From the NCBI GenBank assembly GCA_027605045.1, contig JAQFWX010000011.1, forward strand, positions 1,054,001 through 1,118,000: DNA of 64,000 nucleotides, read 5' to 3'. This document shows positions 10,563 through 22,147 of the stretch, piece by piece (within the stretch, counting starts at the first letter, position 1; every line of letters begins with the position of its first letter). This DNA is from Phallus indusiatus (lineage: Eukaryota; Basidiomycota; Agaricomycetes; Phallales; Phallaceae). The notes under the pieces are model-generated. The model made no database searches. It was given only the letters and a program-made list of their open reading frames with translations, and had not been told where the DNA came from. Both the position numbers and the translations under genes were made by a program.

Positions 10563-11670
10563 ATGTACTTCCCTGTCGCATTAGCCGTCATGTTTGTCCT
10601 CGCTGTTCCTCCCGCTGTCCTCGGTCAGACCCTTCAAGTGAACACACCGTATGTCGTCTTGCCCTATTTCTATTGCGTCAATATCTAATGTTTGATTACC
10701 AGTGCGAGTGTTGTTGGCTGCGGTAAGCTTTTACTAAAACAAAAATGGATTTACGTGCATATATGCTTCGAATACAGAACCCGTTCAGCTGTAAGCTCCT
10801 AGCTTTTGTTTCTGAGCACTTTAATATAAATCATACAGTGCATGGACCGGCGGTTCCCCTCCCTATTACCTTTCTTTTGTTCCCGGTAAACTTCTTTTTA
10901 AGCTGACTTCAGCGAAACCAGCTAAGGCATCTATCTCTTACCCAAAGCGGGTCAAGTAGCAGCAGTTCCGGTATGTCATTATTTCTATATCAAATGCAGT
11001 ATAAATTAGCTTATGAAGCTTAAGATGATACAATTCCCTCCACAAAACGGTAATACGTATACTTGGCTGGCGAACCTTCCGGCTGGAACTACATTGTCTA
11101 TTAGTTCCTTTCCAGATTTAGGCTTTAATTGACTAACTTTGCTTAGCACTATTACACTTCGAGATGGGGAGGGTATTCAAGCATTTTCCGATAAGGTTAC
11201 GGTGCTGTCAGGTCCGCAGACTAGGTGTGTCCGTCCAATGAATGATTCAAACCGACTAGCACTGACTCTAACATCCCTTAGCTGTGACCAAACATCAAGC
11301 AGCGATGCAGTGTCCGGGTCTGAACCAACTACGGTAGCCGACACTAACTCAACTGGACCTACGGGATCAACGGCTAATAGTGCAACTCCTGGTTCTTCAG
11401 CACAGCCCACTGTCCCCGTAATAGCCAAAACGTGAGTGCCAGATAGAGTGATCCGAGTATCAACAATGCTTTTCAAACATTGGTATCGCAACTAGTACCG
11501 CCAATAGCAACCCACAACCTACACCTTCCTTCGCTCAGCCGTCGTCCCCTAAAGCAACTGGTACCACGAAAAAGCACAACGCCTCCGAGTCCTACAGGTT
11601 CAGTGACAGTAGTTTGCAAAAAGTTCTTATGTCAGTTGGCTTGGTTGCTATCGTTTTCATTATCTTGTGA
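10563..11670 (+). CDS. secreted Ser/Thr-rich protein with probable GPI anchor
   Basis: Not assignable to a named enzyme. It starts with a clean signal peptide (MYFPVALAVMFVLAVPPAV, then LGQTLQVNTP). Spliced blocks S-V-V-G-C-E-P-V-Q, TWTGGSPPYYLSFVPG, NGNTYTWLANLPAGTTLS and TITLRDGEGIQAFSDKV form one small beta-sandwich-like ectodomain seen in many basidiomycete secreted proteins. A linker of about 100 residues rich in Ser, Thr, Pro and Asn follows. The last exon ends S-V-G-L-V-A-I-V-F-I-I-L then TGA at 11668-11670: a hydrophobic tail with no basic cytosolic residues after it, the form of a GPI-attachment signal. Likely cell wall or surface. A TATA box and CT-rich leader precede it. The ectodomain fold and the GPI call are inferred. 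Confidence 0.75.
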
Positions 11671-11821
11671 GAGTTAAGTTAGTGAAGTGAGATTGCCATT
11701 GCGGACTGCTTTGAAGAGCGTTTGGGGAGAACGGGAAGAGTGCATATTGTACATACATCATCACATGACGTAATATATATAGCTTCTAACATTTGACTAC
11801 CGGGACTTTCCGGTCCCCTTC

Positions 11822-13374
11822 ATGACCATCTCAAACTCTGCAGCGATAGAAGAAACAGCTGGCTTGGAAGATATATGGTATCTGAAAGAAATACAATGGG
11901 AGCTAGACACTCGCATTCCAAGAAGAAACGTCAAGATAATCACACAGAACTTTAACGGTGATTCATTTCAAGCTAGCAGTGACACAATTGTTGAAGCGTG
12001 CTTTACTATCAGGACCGTGCTCCTTCATCGCTATATGTAAAGTTAAACATTTATCAATAGAACGCACATCTTAATTTAAACTGCTTAATAGGCAACATAC
12101 TTATACTTAGAGACCACATTCGTATTGAACCGTATGACCGTACGACAGTCTCCTACGAATATTTATCCAATTTGGTGGCCGAATATCTACTCGCCAATCC
12201 AACGGTTGTAGATCCCTCTTCAGCCCTATCAATTCTCCCATTTACTCGCAGTATGTCTGCGTCATGTATTTCCTTACGCTGTCCCGCCGTCTCATACAAG
12301 TTCAAGGTGGTATGGATTTGAATCCTTTATTCACAGATGCCAAAGGATTCAGACCCGCAGGGGAAGGAGGGGAACTGAAACTATTTCAGTTGGCTGGAAT
12401 AGAGCTCTATCATGGTTGGTTGGTTGACCCAACTGCCTTCGAACATGGCGCTCTCTCGCGTTACAACGACTATGATTCTGCTGTGAATCTTCTCGCTTTC
12501 GTAGATCACTTGACGGACGGACAGCTCGTTCATTCCGGGGATGATTATGAAAGAACAATTGCCGGTGTAAGATTGGAATGGAAAGAAGAAGACAAACAGA
12601 AGGTTGAAGATGGTGATTATCTTCCTTTTCGGAACTCTCGTTTCGGCGTTGAACTTGTCTTCCTTCAGCCTTGATTATTCGTGACTTCTTAGCGAAAACG
12701 AGTAGTCAATTGACATATACCGGGTATATCATTCTCATGGCTTTATTTTAACCGTACGCCTCATACGCTGCATTTCAAGTTTATTTCATCTTGCAGCCAC
12801 ACTTGAACCAGGAGCCTTAGTTGCGCTCTTTCGCGGATCCCATCTTTCAGTTTTGTACAAGAGTCACCTTCCAGAACGTCCGGGTTTGTTTGCGTTGGTC
12901 ACCGATCAGATCTTTGCGCAGGAACCTTCTGTGGTGAGCTCATATTCACCCTCCCTTTAGCCCCGAGATTCTCGAACTCACTCCATTCTAAAGGTGTGGG
13001 AGCTTTTGGGTGATGTGGAAGGTGGAGCCTCGACCTTCGTAGACTCTGATTTTGTACGAGCTAGTCCGGCCGGAGGCGACTTCGCAGGTCGGACTGCTGA
13101 AGCAGTTAGACAAGAATACGAGATGGAGACAATTAATGCCGAGTAGGTTTGAGCATTAAAATCCCGAACTTATTCTAATTCTCTGTCTAGTGAAGCACTA
13201 GCTCGTCAACTTCAAGAGGAAGAACATTATCGAGCGCAGGAATGGGAATTTCAACAGAGGCAGTTGCAAGCCCAAGCGCAGCAACTTGAACAAAGTCCCC
13301 CGAATCAGCAGCCGACAGATCAAGTCGCACCAAATACATTTAAACAAGACAAGAAAACATGTATAACTATGTGA
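11822..13374 (+). CDS. MINDY-family deubiquitinase (FAM63-like)
   Basis: Cysteine protease that trims K48-linked polyubiquitin. The N-terminus reads DIWYLKEIQW. The core motif N-F-N-G-P-C-S-F-I-A-I-C-N-I-L-I-L contains the catalytic Cys and is assembled from three exons, the middle one only 24 bases (12013-12036). Then R-T-T-V-S-Y-E-Y-L, GGMDLNPLF, FRPAGEGGELKLFQLAGIEL, YHGWLVDP with the catalytic His, LVALFRGSHLSVLYK and FVRASPAGGDFAGRTAE complete the domain. The C-terminal helix E-A-L-A-R-Q-L-Q-E-E-E resembles a ubiquitin-interacting motif, followed by a Gln-rich tail ending at TGA 13372-13374. Introns flanking the micro-exon are both 55 bases. It lies tail-to-tail with the PFK gene, 62 bases apart. 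Confidence 0.93.
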
Positions 13375-13436
13375 TAACACTCTAATTTGCATGCACATCT
13401 ATTGCTAAATCTCAGAAATTACTACAAAGCCATCCG

Positions 13437-16400
13437 TTATGAGAATGGGATAAGCGCAGTACGCCCACCGAACTCTTCTACTAGATCTTTTATCCCGCTC
13501 CACCACGGGCTGATACCTCTCCGATTTTTCATATCTGCGTGCTGTAGCAATTCACGAACGGGGGTGAAAACTATCGAAGAGCCTTGAATTGTGATGACAG
13601 CCGCAGAGTCCGCGGTTGCGCGTCTTTTCTTCTCTGGCTGTTTGGCTAGTTTGGCGGCTTGTGCTTCTATGAAAGCCATGCATTTCATAGACAAACGAAC
13701 GGCCTGAGCGCGGTCTCTTGGTGATGGAACACCCCCTTGTAAGGTGTGTCCGAGAGATGCGTATCTGGAATCAAACAATGAACCCCCCTGCTCTTTGAAA
13801 ATCTCTGAGACGACCTCAGTAGTATAAATCTTCGAGGAACGCTCGTTACTGCGGCAATGAGTGTGGATGCATATGAGAGAAGCTTGCGAACACTAACCGA
13901 ATTACTAGTCGACCTTCCGCTTCACCTTTGATATCGATAGAAAATCTAGTTCTCAAAAATGCCACATCAGTTCGCAAGACATCCAGATCTATGCCATCTT
14001 CGGGTGTGTAAACTAGAACAGCACCAGCCTTGAATGATCAACAAAAGGGAATAGATTTCAGAAATAGTAGGCAATTTATGGATAAAAACATACTGCTAAG
14101 GCACCCATAGTTGCAATGTACCCGCAATTGCCACCTTGCGTTTCAACGACAAAGACACGATTTCTGCTAGCAGACGCACTCTGTTTGATGGCATCACAAG
14201 CGTTGACTAATGCGTTTAGACTTGTATCACAACCAAGACTGAACTCTGTCAGTGGTACGTTATTCGAGATGGTGGCGGGTAAGTGAATCATTGCAATATG
14301 AAACGCCGGATAATGAACCCGGGCCTCTTCCAAGGTCTTCAAGGATGTGAAAGCTTCAAAGCCTCCTATTAAGAACAAAGCGTCGAAACGATATTTCTGA
14401 AATTGCGCGGCCACAGCACCCAGCTCAATATCCGCTTGACCGGGCTGAGCACGATTCGTGCCCAATTCTGAACCACCCCGGGACATCCATGAATCAACCC
14501 GAAGCCAAGATAGCATGTCAATCTTATCATCTAGGAGGCCTCGAAATCCATTATGTATGGCCATTAAAGTATGACCTCGACCTATGCAATACCGCGCTGC
14601 AGCTCGAGTTGCAGCGTTCATGCCTCCTGCAGGTGCACCTACACTGAAAGGTGTTCATAACTTTGAATGTATATATGGAGGTGAAGACGCTTACTGCATG
14701 ATGGCGATGCGCAATCTCTGGTGTAAAAAAAAATTAACTTAGTTTCCAGGGGCGGAATAAATTGTCAACTCATACTTTTTCCTCAGGTAGCTTGAAACTA
14801 TCGTCAAGCAATGACACGGCTCTGAAAGCGCCCAGAGTTTCTACGAATTCAGGATCTCGCAAGGACATTGCCTTCTCGAAGTCCTTGTCGCTTATAGCTT
14901 CAGCCACTGCTCGAGTCTGCTGGCATAAACTATGATTTGACGTAAACATAACTATCGCTCACCATCTGTACAGCTTCAACGAGAGGTACTCGTATTATCT
15001 TATTTTCACGGATACCAATCATATACGATGGTTTGTCCGGGGTTGACTCTAATAGAGCATTGACGGCTTCCACGGCTTGCAATGTAGGCTGATCATAGAT
15101 ATGGTCACTGAGGAGGAGAATAAGAAGTTGTTTCTCTTACCAAAATGCGATCCCAGGCAACTGGACTCCCACCTCGTTGTGTGTGCCCGAGAGTCGTCAC
15201 TCTTGAATCCAGACCAAGACGCTCTGATAATATGGTCCTAACTTGCTCCGCCCTGATTGGATTTAACGATGCATCATGTGCGCCTTCTGCTACAATAACC
15301 ACCGTCTTGCGTTTGCCTACTGTACGATGCTATTCGACTATATGTAAATATAATGTCGGTGTGCGCTACATAATAAATTCTCACTTGTTGAACTACTCGA
15401 CACATGTCATCTTCCCAAGGATCTGAAGGGGGCCTTTCGGGTATGAACAGATAGTCTGCCCCTCCACTGAATTCGAGGCATCAGAATATTGCATAAACCT
15501 GAATTCTCAATTCACCTGACCGCTGCAAGCAATGCAAGCCATCCGCAATGACGCCCCATAACTTCCAAAACAAAGGCACGAGAATGAGAGATAGCAGTAG
15601 AGTTGATGTTATCAATAGCTTCGCATATACGGTGTAAAGCGGTTGGTGCACCAATGGTCAGGTCAGTTAGAGCCATATCGTTGTCTATGGATCCAACCAA
15701 ACCGACAATTCTCAAATGTGTGTACGCGTGAGCCTGCTCCGATGTGATGGAGCCTGAAACTAGAATCAACCAAAAGGTTTCGCTTCGGAAGAAAGAAAAA
15801 GAAACCATTTTCTAATAGCTTGGATATTAAACCTGGCCATTCCTGGCGGAAGACATCTGCTCCAGTCAATGAGCCGTCGCCTCCACAGACAACAAGGGCA
15901 TTTATTCCTTCCAAAACAAGATTGCGGGCGGCAGCCAGGCGTCCTTCTGGTGTCCTAAAAGTTTGGGAACGGGCGGTACCTATCAGTGTCCCACCCTTGC
16001 AAAATTGCGATTAATTAATAATAAGGTAGAACAGGATACATTTGCATGGATCTACCTCGCTTAACCAAGATCGCACATCATCCCAGCCTACACGAACGAT
16101 GTATTTCCCTTTGAGAGTCCTCAAGATTCCATTCTGTCTTTCGCTAATTGTGTGATCGGTATCCCCTTCACCATTCTTGAGGAGAGAACCATAGCCATAG
16201 CGGAGGTTCTCAATAACCTCTGGTATCGCGACTGGAGAATCCAATTGAACTTCGGGTTTGGAGGGTGCGCTCGTGTCCAAAGCATCGAGGTTTCCGCGCA
16301 CTAATCCTTCGTACCCCTCGCGCACAATATAAGTATCGCATCCTCTGTTAATATAATAAATAAACGCGATCCAAAAGAAGAGTTGTCAGCGGAGATCGGG

Positions 16401-16514
16401 AACGACAAACCTCAAAATTCCGGTTCGGACAACACCGCGAACAACGGCGTTCATTCCTGCGCTATCTCCACCCGACGTCAACACTGCAATCTTCATACGG
16501 GTCGAACCAGCCAT
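13437..16514 (-). CDS. ATP-dependent 6-phosphofructokinase (eukaryotic tandem-domain type)
   Basis: Phosphorylates fructose-6-phosphate in glycolysis. The start at 16514 gives [20 protein letters not shown], with the ATP-binding TSGGD. The N-half continues with [42 protein letters not shown] (catalytic Asp), [12 protein letters not shown] and VIVAEGAHD then GHTQRGGSP. The C-half repeats the fold: [67 protein letters not shown] and [15 protein letters not shown], as expected for the regulatory duplicate. It begins directly at the catalytic fold, so the glyoxalase-like N-terminal extension of Saccharomyces Pfk1/Pfk2 is absent. It shares a 109-base divergent promoter with CCT5. Confidence 0.95.
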
Positions 16515-16623
16515 GACGGTTGTGCGGAATGACGGGGTATAGTGCGCTCATTTCACTGATTTGTCAGCAAAGGGGCTTAGTAAGCGCCCCAAGGACACTA
16601 AGAATTTGCTTAGAGGGTATACG
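16515..16623. promoter_or_regulatory. short divergent promoter, PFK / CCT5
   Basis: Only 109 bases separate the two start codons, so both 5' UTRs and core promoters must lie here or overlap the genes. No clear TATA box is visible. Inferred from geometry only. Confidence 0.5.
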
Positions 16624-18846
16624 ATGGCTCAAGAGCAGCCTGAAGCGGTCTATACTACTGATGAGGTGCTCTTTCTTTCGCTATATGTCATAAATTGTGG
16701 CGACCTTGAATGATCTTTTTTTTGTTTCTTTTAGTACGGTCGGCCTTTTATCATTCTTCGCGAGCAAGCAAAAAAAACTCGTAGTCATGGTATAGAAGCC
16801 ACTAAGGTTTGTCTTCAGTTTTTACTTATCATTCCATCGTTAAGTCAATCCTCTCGCTAGGCACATATTCTTGCTGCGCGGACTGTGTCCAATATTGTTC
16901 GCACCTCGCTGGGACCTAGAGGTTCGTTGTTAGTCTGCCTCTAAATCAGCCTCAGTGTAGCTTGATGGAGCAGGTTTGGACAAAATTCTTATCTCGCCCG
17001 ATGGTGATATCACGGTAACGAATGATGGTGCAACAATTCTCAGTCAAATGGAAGTAGGCCATCCCATCGCGAAATTGTTGGTCCAACTGTCGAGGAGTCA
17101 GGACGATGAAGTTGGCGATGGAACAACTGGCGTCGTTGGTACATAAGACCGTTCTGTCGTATTCATCTACTAACTCTTGATCCAATTTTAGTACTAGCCG
17201 GCGCGTTATTAGAGCAATGCGAGAATCTTTTAGATCGCGGTCTACATCCTATGCGTATAGCCGATGGATTCGATCGCGCATGTTCAATAGCCGTCCAACA
17301 TTTGGACAAGATATCCGATAAGGTCTCTTTCTCCAAAGATAATACCGAAAATCTCTTGAAAACAGCGATGACCTGTTTGGGAAGTAAAATGTGCGTCAAA
17401 AACGCGTCTTGTTTTAGGTTTTTTTGTTGAGCAGTCAATTATAGTGTTTCTAAAGCCCACAAGCAATTTGCTCAAATCGCCGTGGATGCTGTTATGTCTG
17501 TCGCCGATCTAGAACGGCGTGATGTATCATTTGACCTCATCAAAGTTGATGGCAAAGTCGGAGGGTCGTTGGAAGATACGACACTGATCAAAGGAGTCCT
17601 CATTGACAAGGATATGTCACATCCAGGAATGCCTCGTACTGTCAAAAACGCTCGATTAGCAATTCTTACCTGTCCATTTGAACCGCCAAGGCCAAAAACC
17701 AAGCACAAGCTAGATGTTACCAGTGTTGAGGAATACAAGAAGCTTCGCGATTACGAAAAGCAAAAATTCGAAGACATGATTAAGAAGGTCAAAAACGCGG
17801 GTGCTAATCTCGTAATTTGTCAATGGGGCTTCGATGATGAAGCCAATCACCTACTTCTTCAAAACGAGCTTCCCGCCGTTCGTTGGGTCGGTGGTCCAGA
17901 GATTGAGGTACCATTGGAATTATGGCCAATCTATTCACATGCTGATCGTATTGTTTAGTTAATTGCTATTGCGACGCAAGGACGTATTGTTCCGCGATTC
18001 GAGGATCTGACTTCAAAGAAATTGGGCAAAGCTGGGATAGTTCGGGAGGTTTCATTTGGTACCACACGAGATAAAATGCTCGTCATCGAAGAATGTGCTA
18101 ATACTCGAGCCGTCACTATTTTTGTTCGAGGAAGTAACAAAATGGTGTGTAGCAGTTGGTTGATCGTCGTTTTCTCAATTCACAAGTATACAGATCATTG
18201 ATGAAGCCAAACGTGCTTTACATGATGCCATTTGTGTTGTACGCAATATGGTGATTGATAACCGTGTAGTTTATGGAGGTGGTGCCACCGAGATAAGCTG
18301 CTCTATAGCTGTAGGGAAAGCTGCTGACGCCGTTAGTAAATTCCATAGCCCATAGAGCTTGACTAACACGATTACAGGTCCCGAGTATTGAGCAATATGC
18401 TATGCGTGCCTTTGCCTCTGCGTTGGATTCTATTCCATTAGCCTTAGCCGAGAACAGCGGCTTGCCCCCGATACAAACTTTGGCTGAGATTAAGAGCAGA
18501 CACGTCACCGAAAACAACTCTCGTCTAGGTGTTGATTGTCTTGGAACGCAAGATAATGGTTTGTCAAGTAACCATATCAAATGTTCGACTTCTGACGTGA
18601 CATTTCAAAGACATGAAAAAACAATTTATCTATGATCCTCTCATTTCGAAGCGGCAGCAACTCCTGCTGGCAACACAGGTTAGTACATTGATATCGCGAA
18701 CTCGATCTCGGGGAGGTTTCTGAACTTTTTACTAGCTTGTCCGTGCAATTTTAAAAATCGGTAAGCTCGGCGCAGATCTAATCGTCACACGAACGCTAAC
18801 TATGTTTTTAGACGATGTAATTACGTCTGGACCTTCCGAAGAATAG
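16624..18846 (+). CDS. CCT5: T-complex chaperonin subunit epsilon (CCT5)
   Basis: Subunit of the cytosolic TRiC/CCT ring that folds actin, tubulin and WD-repeat proteins using ATP. The Met at 16624 begins [20 protein letters not shown]. Then [33 protein letters not shown], the ATP-hydrolysis motif [15 protein letters not shown], and [20 protein letters not shown], typical of epsilon rather than other subunits. The apical domain has [10 protein letters not shown] joined over a 51-base intron to [17 protein letters not shown]. Distal parts include [16 protein letters not shown] and [20 protein letters not shown], and the end is [11 protein letters not shown] then TAG. The intron that follows GGPEIE reads through in frame until its TAG, so a naive translation would truncate the protein. 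The stop lies 65 bases from the VPS34 stop. Confidence 0.96.
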
Positions 18847-18911
18847 ATGATACATTAATACATAATTGAAGTGCATTCATTTACAATAATAAATGGGGTC
18901 TGTGCAACAAT

Positions 18912-21900
18912 CTAGCTCCTCCAGTATTGTGCAAAATCGTGTATCCGGTCCCATACAACGGCTATATAAGATGTTTCGTTTAGAAGAGCTTCAAAGTGTT
19001 TGATAGCTTCTTCTTCGGTAAGATCCAACCTGAATTTATCCTGAAGCTGTTCATGAACATCACGGTGTTTGATATCGGGGATATCGGCATCGACCATTAG
19101 TGTTACCAAGTTAAGAATCAGGTTAGCACTTTTTCGTAAAATGGTGAAAGCAGTGAAACAAAAATGCTTAAATCTTGCGTAGTGCGTTGATGTGGTCCCC
19201 CCATCGCATCGACCATTTCATTGCATACTTTAACCGGCGGCGGAAATGGTTTCGGGTCACGACCAAGGATATAACCGAAATCAACTAATAATTTTTGCGG
19301 TTAGAGCAAACACGAACAGTTTATTGTATAACACACCATGGAAGAAGTGTCCTGTTTAAAACGAAAGAATTAGCATATACGAAAGAAAGTGATGGTTAAA
19401 CCAAGTACATACCATCTGGGGCAAGTAAAAGGTTGTCTAGATGTCGGTCGCCTACTCCTAAAAGGTATGTTACAACACAATATCCAGCTGAAAAATCATC
19501 AACTGAGAAATGAAAAAGAGAGACGTAGGGAGCGGACAACATACCGCAGCTTCGAATATACGTGTCCATGACGCTAGGCTCCACACCGAACGTTCCGACA
19601 CTTCCTTCATCCGGATGTTGCGAACGCAAATAATTCAACAGTGTTGTATGCTCGCTCACTATTGATGCTATCGTTTTGCTGGGTATGAATTGCACCATGC
19701 CCTCCAAAGGACCGGTGGCCAGGACATCGTAAGGAGATAGCTTAAGATCAAGGTTTTCCTTGCGCAGTAATCGTTCCATGAGAGTGAACATTTGTATTAC
19801 TAGTTGATCTTGTCGCATGTCATCACCATTCTTGAAGATGACGGGATACTCTGAGCCATCGGTGCATTGAAAATAGAGTAACATAGGAAACAGGTTGGAT
19901 TTGAAAACGGAGCACTTCTCGGCAATGATTCCAGTTACCTCTACTCGTGCGTTAATCGGCAGTGGTAAGGGTAACATGGAATTTAAGCCGTTCTTCGGAT
20001 CTGACAAGAAAGCTCGGAGCTTATCGATCTTTTTCGGCCTCGAGTCTTTCGAAGAACGCAGTTCCCTGGCTTTCAAAGATAGCATTTGTAATAATTCTCC
20101 TTGTCGTCGAAGTAATTCCCTGCGCTTTTCGCCGCCTTCAGACTACAATGAATGATCAGTTGAGGGAGTGAAATATTTAAGGTTGATGTTTACCTCAACT
20201 AGGTGAGTCATGAACCGAAATTCAATTCGTCCATACATCTTACTCATCACCTTGTCTTGAACTTCTACCATTAGATACCAATGAAATCGATTACCAAGAA
20301 TAGTATTTGCGACACTCCTCTCAATCAGGAAGTCGGCCAGACCACTGTCTTCATAAGAGATTGCATTTATGATCGAACGACTAGTACGATGATCACTGGC
20401 CGCGCTTTCAAACTTGAGGGCTTGTACAAGTTGTAGGAGATAAAGTAGTAATTCCTGTAGAGAGTTTTATATAAACCAAGAGATTGGTTCAAAATGGAAA
20501 CTGACATCGTCGTCTGCCCGTCTAAGTTGTTTGACCGCAAAGTTTCGTACCCGGGAGTCTACTGTTCCTGGCCCGAGCAATTCTAGCGCATCGTCGGTTT
20601 CAATATCTGTCCACATAGGCAACAAAACTTCAACGGCCTGCTTGACTTCGCTAGGATCCCGCCACGCCACAGATTTAAGGAATTTAGTTAAGCCTCTTTT
20701 ATCCCTGGTAAGGTAAAAGCGGAATTTCCAAACGAGGTCTTTCTCCTCTGTAGTCATGACTTGACTTGGCGGATAATTCAGTATGTCCTAAACGAATTTC
20801 AGACTTTATATGCGAGGGTGCCATCAGCAATCAACTCACATTAAGCTCGTCTCGTATTTTTGCATTTGGCTTCAAGTCGCGATCTAAAGGACCACTGCGA
20901 TGACTTCTTACCAAGCGACGGGTCTTATCTTCAACTGGATTTTCTCTGGCGACATCCGGATCGACCACAACCCAAAGGTGTGAGTCGGATACAGTAGATG
21001 ATGTTAACGGTAACGGATTGGACGGTTGTGCCAAAGGGTTCGGTCTCATTGTCGAAAGGGTGTTCAGTGACATTTCCTGAAAGGAGAAGGGTTAGACTGA
21101 AAATGAAAAAAAGGCGACTAACAGGTTCGTTGAAAAAAACGGGAAAATCAAATCTAGGAAGGTCAACATAAAGGAATAAATTGTCCGATTTCATTGTCTC
21201 GGCCTATCGCAAATTTAAAATCCTCAGAAAAGAAGAAAATCCAATACGAAAGCCTACAGCGTGAACCTCCTCCATCCTGCGGAATGTCATTTTGTCTAAC
21301 CAATCCGATTTAGGTAAATCCCCCCGCTCGTGTTTCTTCACCAGCTAGTAATTATTATGTAAATATCACAAAACTTATAACAAGACATCATGCAACTTAC
21401 TTTCTCTAGCCTTCCCATCTCATCCTTCAGACCTAATTTACTAGGGGTCCGAGGATTTATGGAGCCATCCGCTTCCTGGTCCTTCCACAAAAGTAGTCTA
21501 TGTTTACCTCTTCGCAGAGTGCTAGATAAGCCACATGTTAATGAGTCAATAATCAACCATTCAGAGATTGAAAAGAAAACGCACCATTTTTTGCCAAATA
21601 AGTGAAACGTTGAGCCACCCACTGGAGTTGCTTTGCGTGGCCCTGCGATATCCCAGACGGTGAATGCGATTTGAGAAGTCAAAGGTAGGTCACAATAACG
21701 GATAGGAAGCACAATCCATTCGTTCCAGCTACAGCATGAACGGTCAGCTAACAGTTTAAACGTGGTTTAGAACCTGGACTTGCATGTAAGATGTTTTAAA
21801 CGACTTAAAAGAGGTACGATACGGGATTGTCAAAGGCTTATTGTCCGCGAACAATTGACAGGTAACGTATAGGTCGGAAAGTCCTCTGCTGGATGTGAAT

Positions 21901-22147
21901 ACATACAGCTTTGAGAGTACAACGACTACATACACAGATTGCGCGCCATGAAATCGCAATTCGGGGTTCTCGAGCAATTCGGAGAAGCGTTTTGAATGCC
22001 TTATTCCCTCTAACTCTGAGCTAAGGTCGATACATAGTAGGTGTGCTTGAATAATCAAAGACAGAAAACATACATCCTAAATGTCAGGTTAACTTTCAAG
22101 TCACTAAGTTTCACAAAGGTGAAATCCTTTGGGTTATCTTTGTCCAT
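18912..22147 (-). CDS. VPS34: class III phosphatidylinositol 3-kinase
   Basis: Makes PI3P for vacuolar sorting and autophagy. From the start at 22147: [17 protein letters not shown], the N-terminal C2 domain with [21 protein letters not shown], [22 protein letters not shown] and [11 protein letters not shown]. The helical (PIK) domain has [13 protein letters not shown] and [18 protein letters not shown]. The kinase domain contains [31 protein letters not shown], the catalytic loop [17 protein letters not shown], then [19 protein letters not shown]. The C-terminal helix ends [16 protein letters not shown], the membrane-engaging Vps34 tail. Catalytic residues are intact. An upstream in-frame extension exists but lacks family similarity, so the Met at 22147 was chosen. 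Confidence 0.95.
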
